Below are positions 1 to 10,200 of a stretch of 64,000 bases of DNA, one piece after another. Within the stretch, counting starts at the first letter, position 1. Every line of letters starts with the position of its first letter. The stretch is from Rothia aeria (lineage in GTDB: Bacteria; Actinomycetota; Actinomycetes; Actinomycetales; Micrococcaceae). Below the pieces are notes generated by a model, which was not told the origin of the DNA, did no database searches, and saw nothing but the letters and a program-made list of their open reading frames with translations. The stretch lies in contig AP017895.1 in NCBI GenBank assembly GCA_002355935.1, positions 2,170,001 to 2,234,000 of the forward strand. The letters run 5' to 3'. Position numbers and translations under genes: made by a program.

Positions 1-200
1 ACCCCAGCCTTCAGAAGCGTCTCGGTCATAAAAACGCCGCCGAACCCCAGCTGGCTAAACCACAACCAGTCGGTATACACCTGAGTGGCAAACACAAAAG
101 CAGCAATGAGCGCCGCCACAATCACCAAGGTCCAGCCCAGCGGACCGAACCGGCGTTTGCGCCCGGCGCGATTCGGGTGCGCAGAAGCAGAAGCCGTCAC
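1..200 (-). CDS. UPF0182 family membrane protein, N-terminal fragment
   Basis: Only the first 66 residues lie in the window; the gene runs off the left edge. A basic N-terminus (RAGRKRR) is followed by a membrane segment at about residues 22-42 and then YTDWLWFSQLGF, which I recognise as the start of the large actinobacterial UPF0182 family of multi-pass membrane proteins of unknown function. The start is a GTG at 200. The next genes upstream on the same strand are a PDZ/Lon-like protease, and beyond it lies a DUF2342 zinc protein; this is the arrangement familiar from other actinobacteria such as mycobacteria and supports the call. Function is not known for the family. Confidence 0.82.
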   Translation of the reverse strand, partial: MTASASAHPNRAGRKRRFGPLGWTLVIVAALIAAFVFATQVYTDWLWFSQLGFGGVFMTETLLKAG

Positions 201-293
201 AATACCCTCACAATACGGTTTAAAGATTCATTGAGGCTATTATCTCAAATCACCGGTGAGGTCGCACCGTTGCCGCTACGGCGCACAACGCCC

Positions 294-1502
294 TTACCCG
301 CAGGTGGGCAGACCGTCCGTGTGGATGCCCTTATCCCGAATACGCTCCAGCGACTGCACCGCCTGATCCAGGTTCTCAACAGCCACAATCTGCATCTGCT
401 GCCTCTGGCCGTTAGAGTCCCTATATTTCAGCAGCTCCGGGTTGCTCTTGCGCATCTCGTTCACATCAGAGCAGTTCTCCTTGGGCACCAAGAAAACCGC
501 CACGCCCTTATCCCCGGCGGCAATAATCTTATACTTCGCACCACCAATAGGCCCCACCTTGCCCTCAGCGTTAATAGTGCCTGTACCCGCAACATAATTC
601 GACTCACTCAACGGGCCGGACGCCAGCAGGCTTTTCTCCCCACCTTCTCAATAGTCCCCAAAGCAAGCATTAACCCGGCGCTGGGGCCGCCCACCCCTCG
701 GTGTGGTATTTAATCTTTGCGGGTATCTCATAGTCCTGCTTCAAAGCCACACCCACACGCCACCGGCCGGACTCCTCATCCTTAACCGGAGTTAACGTGT
801 GCTCCTGCTGCGCGCCATCACGCTCAACCGTCAGCTTAATAGGTTTACCCTCCGAAGCCTGGGTGGCATCAACCATGCTCTTATACCCCTTCAGCGGCTC
901 GTCATTCACCTTCAGAATACGATCCCCGCCCTTAAGCACACCCTCAGCCGGGCTCTTCTCAACAGTCTGCAGCACCGTAACAGTCTCCGTCACCGGAATC
1001 TTCAGATAGTGAGCCGCCGCCACCTGCGCTTGAGTCTGTGAATCAGCCATCTGGGACGTACTCGCGGAATTCGCCTGATCATTTGAAACCCGCGGGTACA
1101 GAATCTCGGTAGGCACCACCAAATACTGTTTACCGTCCAGCGACGCCCACCCATTAATCGCCTCAATACCGCTCAGCGGCGTGTACGGTCCACCCGAAAC
1201 AGACACCGTCGTCATGTTCAGCTGCCCTTTAGTTGCGCGCTCGCTGCCGCCTTCAATCGAGATAATGTCCTGCCCTCATGCTGCCCCAACACATTAAACA
1301 TGGGGCCTGGGCCTTCCATAACATAGCGGCTAGGCATCACAAACGCCCCAAGAATCAGGCAGAACGTTGCCGCGCCGCTGAGGGTGCGCACAGACCCTCC
1401 TCGCCTACGAAACGGCTTCTTAGCCCCATCTTTGGCACCTTTGCCACTTGTTTTGCTCGTAGATTTATTAGATGCTTTCGAAAAAAATGTGCGCTTACTC
1501 AT
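294..1502 (-). CDS. Membrane-anchored PDZ / Lon-like (YlbL-type) serine protease, frame broken three times
   Basis: Read through three single-base gaps this is one protein of about 403 residues: a basic N-terminus, one membrane anchor near residues 40-58, a PDZ domain in the middle (VLKGGDRILKVNDEPLKG) and a C-terminal Lon-type protease domain. The catalytic Ser is in GGPSAGLMLAL, encoded across the second break, and the catalytic Lys is in VGPIGGAKYK. The breaks lie at the C runs at 1273-1275, 694-697 and 638-641; adding one base to each restores DIISIEGG, TEGVGGPSAGL and VGEKSLLASGP. The family is predicted to degrade or process proteins at the outer membrane face. It sits between UPF0182 and the DUF2342 metalloprotease, its usual neighbours. 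As read the gene would make only the N-terminal 94 residues; I think this is sequence error. Confidence 0.85.
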
Positions 1503-1748
1503 GAAACTATAGGGTACCCGATTCTACAGCAGCCTGTCGCGGAAACATATCACATCGGCACATTGGCTCGACCTCAAAGAACTCATCAACCGGCCCTTTA
1601 ACGCTCGTACAGGCACAAGCCGACAGCAGGTGTGCTGTGGGCTTATTTCTGCTGCCTACTGAGGAAATTCACAGCTTCAAACGGTACCCTTGTGTGCGTG
1701 GGGTTTCTCTATGCCCGCGCACTGTACGATGGTACGAAGGGATACACA

Positions 1749-3155
1749 ATGACTAATTCTCCAAACAATAACAACCCCGGCAACGGTGACTCGGGTGACG
1801 GCCGCGACCCCCTCGAAGACTTCCTCAAAAAAATGCAGGAATCAGGTTTCGACCCCAGCGATAACAACAACCCGCTGGGGGCATCGTCATTGAACCCTGA
1901 AGACCTGAAAAACATGGGTCTGCCCTTTGACCCTTCCATGATGCAAGGCATCCTGGAACAGATGAACACCATGTTCTCGATTAACGCCACCCCCGGCAGC
2001 ACCCCGGAACAGGGCGTGAACTGGACAGGGGTCAAAGACCAAGCCCGCCGCATGATCGCCGCCGACTCAGACCCCTCAATCGCCGAAAACCTGAAACAGG
2101 CCGCCGCCGACGCCGCACACCTAGCCGACTTGTGGCTCGACTCAGTAACAGTTTTTGAACGGCACAATATTCCGGTGGAGGCGTGGTCAAAAGCCGAATG
2201 GCTGGATGCTTCCTTCAACTCGTGGCGTGAAATGGTTGAGCCAGTCGCCGCAGAGGTCACCCAGGCCATGGTGCTGCCCGGGACCGATAACGTACCCGAA
2301 GAGCTCTCCCAGCTGCTGGGCAACAGCGGCTTTTTGAACAACCTCGGTTCAACATTCTTCGGTATTCAGATGGCCCAGGCCCTCGCCTCCCTCGCCAAAG
2401 AGGTGTACTCCTCAACCGATATTGGGTTCCCGTTGGCCCCCGGGCGTACCGCCCTGCTGCCGAACGGGTTTAAAACCCTCGGCGACGAGATTGAGGTTCC
2501 CGCACAGGAAGTTCTGCTGTACCTGGCCGTGCGCGAATCCGCGCTGATTCGCCTGCACCGCACCAACCCGTGGCTGCGTGAAGACATTATGGCGCTGGTG
2601 AGCCGCTACGCCCGCGGCATCCGCGTGGACATGAACCGGATCCAGGATGCCGCCTCCCAGGTGAACATGCACGACCCCGAAGCCGTACAGGAGGCCTTTG
2701 AAGGCGGCATGTTCAACCCGCAGCGCACCGAAGACCAGGAGCTTGCGGTTGAACGTCTGGAAGCTTTGTTGGCCCTCATTGAAGGGTGGGTCTCATTCGT
2801 TGCAGATCAGGCCACCCAGAACCTGCCCAAGGCGCCGCAAATCGCCGAGACTTTCGCGCGCCGCCGCGTTGAGGGCGGCCCCAGCGAGCAAGTATTTGAA
2901 ACCCTCGTGGGGCTTGAGATTCGCCCCCGCATGGTGCGGGAAGCCACCGCATTCTGGCGTGACTACGACGAGAAGCACGGGTATGAGGCGCGCGACAACC
3001 TGTGGCTGGCGCCCGAAACCCTCCCCACCGCCAAAGAACTGGAAAACTTCAAAAAATACGAAGACCGTGTCTCTGAACAGCTCTCGTTCGACGACGTCGA
3101 TTTCGACTCGGAGCTCAAGAAACTGCTCGACGGCGGGTACGACGACAATAAATAA
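1749..3155 (+). CDS. DUF2342 zinc-dependent metalloprotease-like protein
   Basis: An intact 468-residue protein of the actinobacterial DUF2342 (zincin_2) family, sometimes annotated as F420-biosynthesis-associated. The N-terminus is rich in Asn, Asp and Gly and probably disordered. The helical core from about residue 90 carries the family landmarks, including LYLAVRESALIRLHRTNPWL, where the HExxH metal site of zincins would fall. Here that stretch reads RESALIRLH and has no clear HExxH, so catalytic activity should not be assumed. The ATG at 1749 has GAAGGGA upstream and is preferred over in-frame starts nearer 1632. It is divergent from the PDZ protease and convergent with the metallohydrolase at 3335. 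Confidence 0.8.
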   Translation: MTNSPNNNNPGNGDSGDGRDPLEDFLKKMQESGFDPSDNNNPLGASSLNPEDLKNMGLPFDPSMMQGILEQMNTMFSINATPGSTPEQGVNWTGVKDQARRMIAADSDPSIAENLKQAAADAAHLADLWLDSVTVFERHNIPVEAWSKAEWLDASFNSWREMVEPVAAEVTQAMVLPGTDNVPEELSQLLGNSGFLNNLGSTFFGIQMAQALASLAKEVYSSTDIGFPLAPGRTALLPNGFKTLGDEIEVPAQEVLLYLAVRESALIRLHRTNPWLREDIMALVSRYARGIRVDMNRIQDAASQVNMHDPEAVQEAFEGGMFNPQRTEDQELAVERLEALLALIEGWVSFVADQATQNLPKAPQIAETFARRRVEGGPSEQVFETLVGLEIRPRMVREATAFWRDYDEKHGYEARDNLWLAPETLPTAKELENFKKYEDRVSEQLSFDDVDFDSELKKLLDGGYDDNK

Positions 3156-3172
3156 AAACCTTTTCATCATCC

Positions 3173-3232
3173 GCACGAGGCGGCGTTCCACACGGGAGAA
3201 TCATATCTGCCGACACGGACGCCGCCTCGTGC
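3173..3232. terminator. Bidirectional hairpin between convergent genes
   Basis: Fourteen-base arms GCACGAGGCGGCGT (3173-3186) and their exact complement at 3219-3232 enclose a 32-base loop, just after the stop of the plus-strand metalloprotease and before the stop of the minus-strand metallohydrolase. Placement between convergent genes suggests termination in both directions. There is no strong T run, so the call rests on the stem and the location. Confidence 0.5.
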
Positions 3233-3334
3233 AGATCCTTAACCCAATATTGCAACCCAATATTGCGCACCGATACAAAGCACCGTTGAGACGCCCAGCG
3301 GTCAGATACCCGCATCATCCAACCGTTCAGCACC

Positions 3335-3936
3335 CTATGGCTGGTCTTCGGGTCGGCGCTCATGAGCCTCCTGCGTGCGGGCAAACTCAATACCAGCCAA
3401 AAACGCCTGCGCCTGCGCGAGGCGTGGGAGACGATCCTGCAGCCTGTGAAACTGCGCATTATGGTGCAGCACCACAAAATGGCACAGCTCGTGGTACAGC
3501 ACAGCATCAACCACATACTCCGGGGCGCCGGTGAGCGCATCAGAAATACGGATGCGCCCCGCCCCGGGGTGGCAGAACCCCAGCGGGTACGCTGGTTCGA
3601 CACCCACCGGATCGACTCAGGCACCTTACCGGAAAGCTCCGGCAGATACTGCTCCACCAAGTACTGGGCCCGCGAAAGAAGATACTCATCCGAAGCGAAA
3701 TGACGGCGTTTACCCTGCGCGCGCTGGCGGGTACGCTGCACCCGCGGCAGCAGATCCGCCAGATAGCCCCGAATCTGCTCATCCGTGCTGATATCAGGCA
3801 CCAGCAGCCGAATACTGCCGTCATCGGCAGGTTGAGCCGTCACCGTGCGCCGCCGCCGGGCAGAACGCACCACCTCAACACGCGGGTGCTCCTCCGTAGC
3901 CGGAATAACCTCAGAAACAGGATGACGGGGCGTCAT
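3335..3936 (-). CDS. YgjP-like / M48-type metal-dependent hydrolase, one frameshift
   Basis: About 201 residues when one base is restored to the C run at 3557-3560. The N-terminal half has the family signature VEVVRSARRRRTVTAQ and VSNQRTRWGSATPGRG; the C-terminal half carries the zinc site HELCHFVVLHHNAQF, a HExxH-like helix (HELCH) with a third His downstream. These are the marks of the DUF45/YgjP (WLM, SprT-like) family of small zinc hydrolases of uncertain substrate. The ATG at 3936 has GGGAGGAG seven bases upstream, a strong ribosome site, so I chose it over upstream in-frame codons. The gene follows the UvrD-like helicase on the same strand with about 40 bases between them and is probably co-transcribed with it. 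Confidence 0.82.
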
Positions 3937-3973
3937 GGCTCCTCCCACACAACTCAGCCGCAGCGAGCGGTCA

Positions 3974-6084
3974 CTAAGGCAAATACGGCGCCCGACGAGG
4001 ACGACGTTTAGGGTCAATATCGTCCAGGAACCGGGACCGTTTACGGTTTCCCCGCCCACCCGCGGTACGCGAAAGAGACCAGCTCAAACACAGGTGCTTA
4101 CGCGCACGGGTAATACCCACATACAGCAGGCGGCGCTCCTCATCCACCTCATCGCTAGTCTGCGCATACGAAATCGGCATAAGCCCCTCATTCAGCCCGC
4201 ACAGGAACACCGCATCCCATTCCAGGCCCTTAGCAGAATGCAAAGACGCAAGAGTCACCCCATCCATAACGGGAGCATCCTGCGTGGCGATACGGTGCGC
4301 GAGCGCCTCCACCACCTCACGCATACTCAGCGGAGACAACCCCTGCTCAGCGGGTGCTTGTGCAGCAATCTGCTCTTGGCGCTCGGCGTGTAAAGCATCA
4401 ACCATAGACACCAGCGCCGCCAACGACTCCCACTTCTGCCGCACCGCACCCCGGAGGTCGGGGCCTTCTCGGAATACCCCAGGGAAGAGAGCACATCCCG
4501 CACTAGGGACGGCGCATGCTCGCTGCCGTCCGTGCCCTTAGCGGAGCCGCGCAACGCCAATACGGCCTGCTTCACCTCGGGGCGTTCAAAAAACTGTTCC
4601 GCACCGCGCAGCTGATACGGGACACCCGCCGCGCTCAGGGCCGACTCGATCACCGCCGACTGTGCGTTCGTGCGGAACAGCACCGCGATCTCGCTGGCGG
4701 GCAGACCGTCCTTGTTCATTAAATCCAGGATGTCCTCGGCGATACCCTGCGCTTGAGCCTCATCATCGGCGTACTCAAACCACTCGCATTCCACCCCAGC
4801 CCCACGCTGAGACACCAGACGCAGCGGCGGTGCCCACGAAAACTCCGTAGAGTCCTTACCCGGGCGGCGGGCCTCCAGAAGCCGGTTCGCCAGCTCCACC
4901 ACCTGCGTATGCGAACGGTAATCCCGTACCAGGTTCACCGTCTGCGCCCCCGGTAGCGGCGCGGGAACTCCAGCAGGTGGCGGCTCGTGGCGCCCGTGAA
5001 CGAATAAATGGTCTGGGAGGCGTCCCCCACCACGCAAATATCGGTGCGTTCGCCCAGCCACGCATCCAACAGGCGCTGCTGAAGCGGTGAAACGTCCTGA
5101 TACTCATCCACCACAAAGTGACGGTACTGTTGGCGGATAGTCGCCGCCAGCGCCTCATCCTCCTCAATGATGCCCACAGTCAGCAGCAGAATATCCTCAA
5201 AGTCGATCACGTTCCGTTCGTCTTTGAGCTCTTCGTAGGCGCGAAATAGCCGCACCATATTCTGTGCCGTGAGTTCAGCTGGCAGGGCCCGCTCCCCCAG
5301 TCGCGCCGCAAGCGTATCGGGGTGAGCATCGAAACTTTCGCCCACTCAATTTCGGCGGCAATATCGCGCAGCAGCGCCCGGTCAGTGGTGATACGCAACC
5401 GGTTTGCCGCCTCGGTCAGCAGCGGAGCCTTATGACCCACAATCTGTGGGAAGGTACCCCCACCGCCTGCGGCCAGAAATACCGCAGCTGCCGCAAAGCC
5501 GCCGAATGGAAAGTGCGGGTCTGCACACCCGCCGCCCCCAAAGACCGCAAACGCAGACGCATCTCTTCAGCGGCACGCGTGGTAAACGTCAAAGCCATCA
5601 CCCGCTGCGGCACATACCGGCCAATAGCGATACCGTAGGCGATACGGTGCGTGATGGCGCGGGTCTTGCCCGTACCGGCGCCCGCCAGCACGCGCATCGG
5701 GCCGTCAAGCTCCGTCACCACACGCCGCTGATCCGCGTCCAAACCGGTGAGAATGTCCTCGGCTGAGAGCACAGCGGGAGCTGAGGGGACCCTGCTCGGC
5801 CGGGGCGGGGCGGGGTGCCTCACCCGCTGCAGCGCCAGCACCCCGAACGGGGCCGGGCACCCCAGCGGTACGGCGAGAGGGTGACGGCACATCAAACATG
5901 GAGGGGGTTTGCGCACCACCTGATGACGAGCCGCGTGAGCCCCCTCTGCTTTTTCCCCCGCCCATACAGGTGCCCCTTCTCCTTTATCGCCCACACCGGG
6001 TGCGCCAGCACGAAAGTAGTTACGGTGCGTGCCCCGCAGCCGAAATACCCGCCGCGCGGACACGAAACATCCACGGTTCCCCAT
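3974..6084 (-). CDS. UvrD/PcrA-like superfamily I DNA helicase (UvrD2-like), frame broken four times
   Basis: A DNA helicase that unwinds duplex DNA with 3'-5' polarity in this family. Motifs in order: LTGLDADQRRVV (Q motif), GAGTGKTRA (Walker A), ALTFTTRAAEEM (Ia), VDEYQDVSPLQQRLL (II), VGDASQTIYSFTGAT (III), NLVRDYRSH (IV), SLHSAKGLEWDAVF (V) and LLYVGITRARKHL (VI). Breaks lie at 5457-5461, 5319-5322, 4947-4951 and 4449-4452, all C or G runs one base short. The conserved part begins near 5760; the N-terminal stretch up to 6084 is poorly conserved and the true start is uncertain. The C-terminus ends shortly after motif VI, with no HRDC domain, unlike mycobacterial UvrD2. The neighbours (metallohydrolase, phosphotransferase, adnB/adnA) match the actinobacterial uvrD2 locus. 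Confidence 0.82.
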
Positions 6085-6216
6085 TGTATCCCGCGCACAG
6101 TACGACCGGTTAGAAACCCGCTGCCGACTCGCTCGCGGCGAAGCGCAAACCCCAAGAACACGGGGCGCGCCCCACGCAGATACCGTATTCGTCCCGATAT
6201 TAGGTAACCTTAAAGA

Positions 6217-7197
6217 GTGACTTTATCTCCTCTTCAGTTAGCGGCCATCGTTTCGGCGGGCGTGCCGGGTATTTACCCTGTCGCCACCGCGGCTGCCCCC
6301 GAAGAATCCGCAGAATACGATACGGCGGTCATCACAGACTCCGCCGACCGCAACTGGCGTGTGCGTGCACCCCGCAACCACGACGCCAGTATGCGCCTAG
6401 AAGCAGAGCATCAGGTGCTCCGTTCCTTCACCCACGGGCTGCGCGCCCGCCTGCCGTTTACCGTACCCACCATCGCCGGAACCGTACCGTACAACGGTAT
6501 GAGCGTATTCGTGTACACCTACGTTCCCGGCACCCACCGCGACCTTGATGAACTAGCTCGTATTAACCGTGCCAACAACAGCACCCTCGCCACCGACCTG
6601 GGCAGGCTCATCGCCACACTGCACGTGATGCCTGAAGATATCATGATCGAATCAGACCTGCCCGTCTACTCCTCCCAGAACCTGCGCAGGCGTAAACTTT
6701 CCGAACTGGACAGGGCAGCCTCCACCCGCAAAGTACCGGCCGAACTGGTGGCGCACTGGCGTGCTTTCCTAGAACCCGGGCCTATTTGGGACTTCCGCAC
6801 CCGCGTGGTGCACGGTAAGCTCGGCACCGAAACCATCAGCATCCACAACGGTACGGTGGCCGAAGTGAGCGGCTGGTCAGAAGTGCATGTGGGCGACCCC
6901 GCCCAAGACCTCTCCTGGCTTTTTGCCTGCTCCGACACCGCCTTCACAGATGAAGTGGTGCGGGTCTACTCCTCACAGATGCCGCAGATGCCCGACCAGC
7001 ACCTGGTAGAACGCGCCGAATTCTACGCCGAGTTCGCTCTGGCCCAGTGGCTCACCCACGCTGTGGAATACGGGGACGCGCAAATGATCGCCCACGGCGA
7101 GCAGATGCTGCAGGCGGTCTGCGAGAACCTGCGTGACTCCGGGGACATGCTCGGGCAGAACCAGCCGCTGCCGGAGCGGGCCGAAGGGCTGGAATAG
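6217..7197 (+). CDS. Aminoglycoside/macrolide phosphotransferase-fold protein, probably catalytically dead
   Basis: 326 residues with the fold signature of macrolide 2'-phosphotransferase-like kinases: RVRAPRNHDASMRLEAEH in the N-lobe, FVYTYVPGTHRDLDEL at the hinge and VGDPAQDLSWLF in the C-lobe. The catalytic loop, normally HGDLxxxN, reads H199-G-K-L-G-T-E-T206, so the catalytic Asp is Lys and the metal-binding Asn is Thr. The metal-binding Asp of the following motif (usually I-D-W) is Gly in S-G-W at 218-220. I infer a pseudokinase or substrate-binding relative rather than a resistance enzyme. The start is GTG 6217 with little ribosome-site sequence. It is divergent from the helicase and convergent with adnB, a common position for a phosphotransferase gene in this neighbourhood. 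Confidence 0.75.
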   Translation: MTLSPLQLAAIVSAGVPGIYPVATAAAPEESAEYDTAVITDSADRNWRVRAPRNHDASMRLEAEHQVLRSFTHGLRARLPFTVPTIAGTVPYNGMSVFVYTYVPGTHRDLDELARINRANNSTLATDLGRLIATLHVMPEDIMIESDLPVYSSQNLRRRKLSELDRAASTRKVPAELVAHWRAFLEPGPIWDFRTRVVHGKLGTETISIHNGTVAEVSGWSEVHVGDPAQDLSWLFACSDTAFTDEVVRVYSSQMPQMPDQHLVERAEFYAEFALAQWLTHAVEYGDAQMIAHGEQMLQAVCENLRDSGDMLGQNQPLPERAEGLE

Positions 7198-7227
7198 CCC
7201 CGGTGTCTCGCGCGGGCGCTGGGTCGG

Positions 7228-10200
7228 CTAAGGCTCCCAATCCCAGCGGGTAATGATGCGCTCCAGCTGCGCCTCAGACTGCAGCCCGCCCGCAATATCG
7301 GAATCCCACACCGTCTGGTCAGACCCAACATAGTAGAACGCCGCCCGCACATCCGCAGGGTCAACGCACTGAATCTTGGCAAACGCCAGCCGGTACAGCG
7401 CCAGCTGGATACGCTTATACCGCATCTGCTTGGCGGTGGGTTTACGGCCGGTCTTCCAATCCACCAGCTCCCAGCGTTCCCGCTGCCCCTGCTCGGTGCG
7501 CTCAACCGTGCGGAACACCGCATCAATACGTCCGCGCACACTCACCCCGGCCACATGCGTCTCAACCGGGTATTCGGCCCGCCAGATGGTGCGGTTCGCC
7601 CACTCACTCGCCAGGAACGTCTTACGCAGCGCATCAAGGCTGAGGGTGGTGTCAGTCTCGTCATCGGTGTAGAGCTCGTCGTCAAGATCCAGCATGGGGT
7701 CGGCACCGAAATGGTTCTCAACCCACTCGTGGAAGAACGTCCCGGCGCGCGCCGCCGCTGAAGGCTGAACCGGCACCGGGCGCACCATCCGCGCCCGCGC
7801 CTGCTGTGGGTTCTCGGCCAGTGACATCAGCTCGGAGGCCGACAGGTGCTCCGGTTTCGACGGGGCGGCGGGAGTGACCGCGCGCCGTGCCAACGCCAGC
7901 AGCAGCTCAACCTCCTGCTCCCAATCCTGAATTTCCTGCCGGGTGTGAGCATCGGCCTGTGGGGCGTTAGCACCCGGGGCAAGCTCAATACCGCCGCGGG
8001 CCACATTCAGGGCGGCACGCTCCACCCGAGCACGGCGGTCACCGGGGACGCTCACCTGCTGGGGGCGGTTCACGGCAGGGCCTTGCTGCTGTTCCGAAAG
8101 TTCCGCAGGGTGCGCATCGTCCGACTGCGCCCCGTAGCGCAGCTGTGCGCGCATCCCCTCGGTGAGAGCCTCATCAGATTCCCAGCGCCACACGGCGGGC
8201 CCGTCCAGAGGGTCGAAAGGCCACAAGGCCGTCAGCACGCTCCCCTGCTGGGGGTTCTGATCCGCCCAAGCGGCCGGGGTGAGCAGGCGCTGCACAATCT
8301 GCGGGCGCACCCCCGAACGCGCCGGACGCTGATGCGCAGAAATTTTCATCAGCTCCTCACGGGCGAACACGAACTCGGCATCGGCGGTTTTACTCTTTGA
8401 CTGTGCCGGTGCCCCGCCCTCACCGCCGCCGGGGTATCACGGTCAAACGCCGCGAACTCGGCGGTGACATCAGCATCGGGGTGCGCCGCACGGTACACCC
8501 GGTGCACCGGCGGCAGCCGCAGAATACGCGCATTCTCAATGGGATCCGCCCCATCCGCTGAGAGGGCACGGGCAACGTTCGCGCAGGTGCTGGCTATGGC
8601 CGCATCCCGCGCGGGGCCATCCTGCGGGTCAGCAACGGGGGCGACGGAAGGCACCGGGGTGCCGTTGAGCAGCACCGCCCCTGCGGAACCGTATACCCCC
8701 AATCCCTCATTTCACGCCCGAACACCGCATCAATACTGGGGTCCGTCTCGCGGGCAGCCGACGGGACATAGTACCCCGTCCCCAAGTACCCGGGGTACAG
8801 CCACGGCGCATGCTGAATCCCCTCATAGGGGGGCTGCGCGTCCCCCTGGGAGAACTGCACCAGCTCATTCCAGTAGGTGCTTGTTTTCACCGGCTTAACA
8901 TGGGCCCCCGTCCACCGGCAGGTGGTAATGTACAGCAGGGACCGGGCGCGAGTCATGGCAACATAAATCAGGCGGCGCGCCTCAGCACCCGCATAATCAT
9001 GCACCATGTCTTCGCCCTCTTCGACCGCCAGGTTCAGCTCACTAAAGGTTTCCAAGGCCGTGATTTCTTCGGGGCGCTCCAACGCCGGCGGCAGATAATC
9101 CTTATCGCCACGCAGCGGCCACGGCAAAACACCCGGTTCAAGACGCTGCCACATGCGGTGACGCTCGGCGCGGGCATCGCTCAGGCGCGGCAGGTACACC
9201 TGATCCCACTCCAGCCCCTTTGAGGCGTGCATCGTAAGAATCTGAACCGCATCCTGCCGCGGCTCTTCCACGGCCGGGGCCAGGCCGTTCTCGTGCTCAG
9301 CCGCCTCCTCAAGCCACGCCAAGAACCCCGTAAGGTAGCTGATGCCGCTGGCAGATAACACAAACCGGCGGGCGGTGGGGGCGTCCTCCTCGGCGGCGGT
9401 ACCATCCGCCCCGGCATAGATCATGGCGTTAATACGCGGGGAAGTCGCCGCATAGTTGGCGGCCACATCGTGAAAAGCATCAAGATGCACCCGGGATGTA
9501 TAACTATCCGAGCCTTCATGGGATGCCAGCTCAATGTCGAGCATCATGACCCGCTCAATCTCGTACAGCAGAGTCCCCAAATCCTCAGTGGTGAACTGCC
9601 GCAAATACTCCAGCTCAGCCGCAAACGCCCGCAGACGCGCCAGCCCCTCAACACTCAGACGGCGGCGGTGCGGTGAATAATCCGGCGGGTAGATCGGGTG
9701 CCCCTGCTCGTTAGCCTCCGGCAGGTGCTCTATCGCCTCAATCAACGACCCGTACTCGCTGAGGTCTTCCACAGCGAACTTACGGGCCTGCTCAAAGCTC
9801 TGCTGCGCCCGGCGCAGCTGCTCATCAGAAGTGCCGGGGGTCTCCTGCCCCGGCTGCTGGGCATCGGCCCCGCTCACGTACCCGCGCTCCCGGACACGGG
9901 TGAGCTCATTCGACCACTCCCCCAACGCCAACAAGTCTGCGGTACCCAGCCGCCACCGTGCCCCGGCCAGCAGACGCACCAGCGCATCCGACCGGTTAGG
10001 GTCAGCCAGCACACGGAGCATCGCCACCATATCAATCACCTCGGGGCGTTCCAGAAGCCCGCCCAAGCCAACCACCTGTGCGGGCACCCCCAGTGCCTCA
10101 CACGCCTGCCGGATCGGTTCCATCTGGCTGCGGGTGCGGGTCAGCACCGCCATGGTGGGCATGCCGGTGGGGTTATCCCGGAACCGGGCACGTTCAGCGG

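Noticed and set aside
6201-6216. Near-palindrome TTAGGTAACCTTAA ahead of the phosphotransferase gene as an iron box
   Set aside because: It is too short for a DtxR site and lacks the central bases; more likely part of a promoter.
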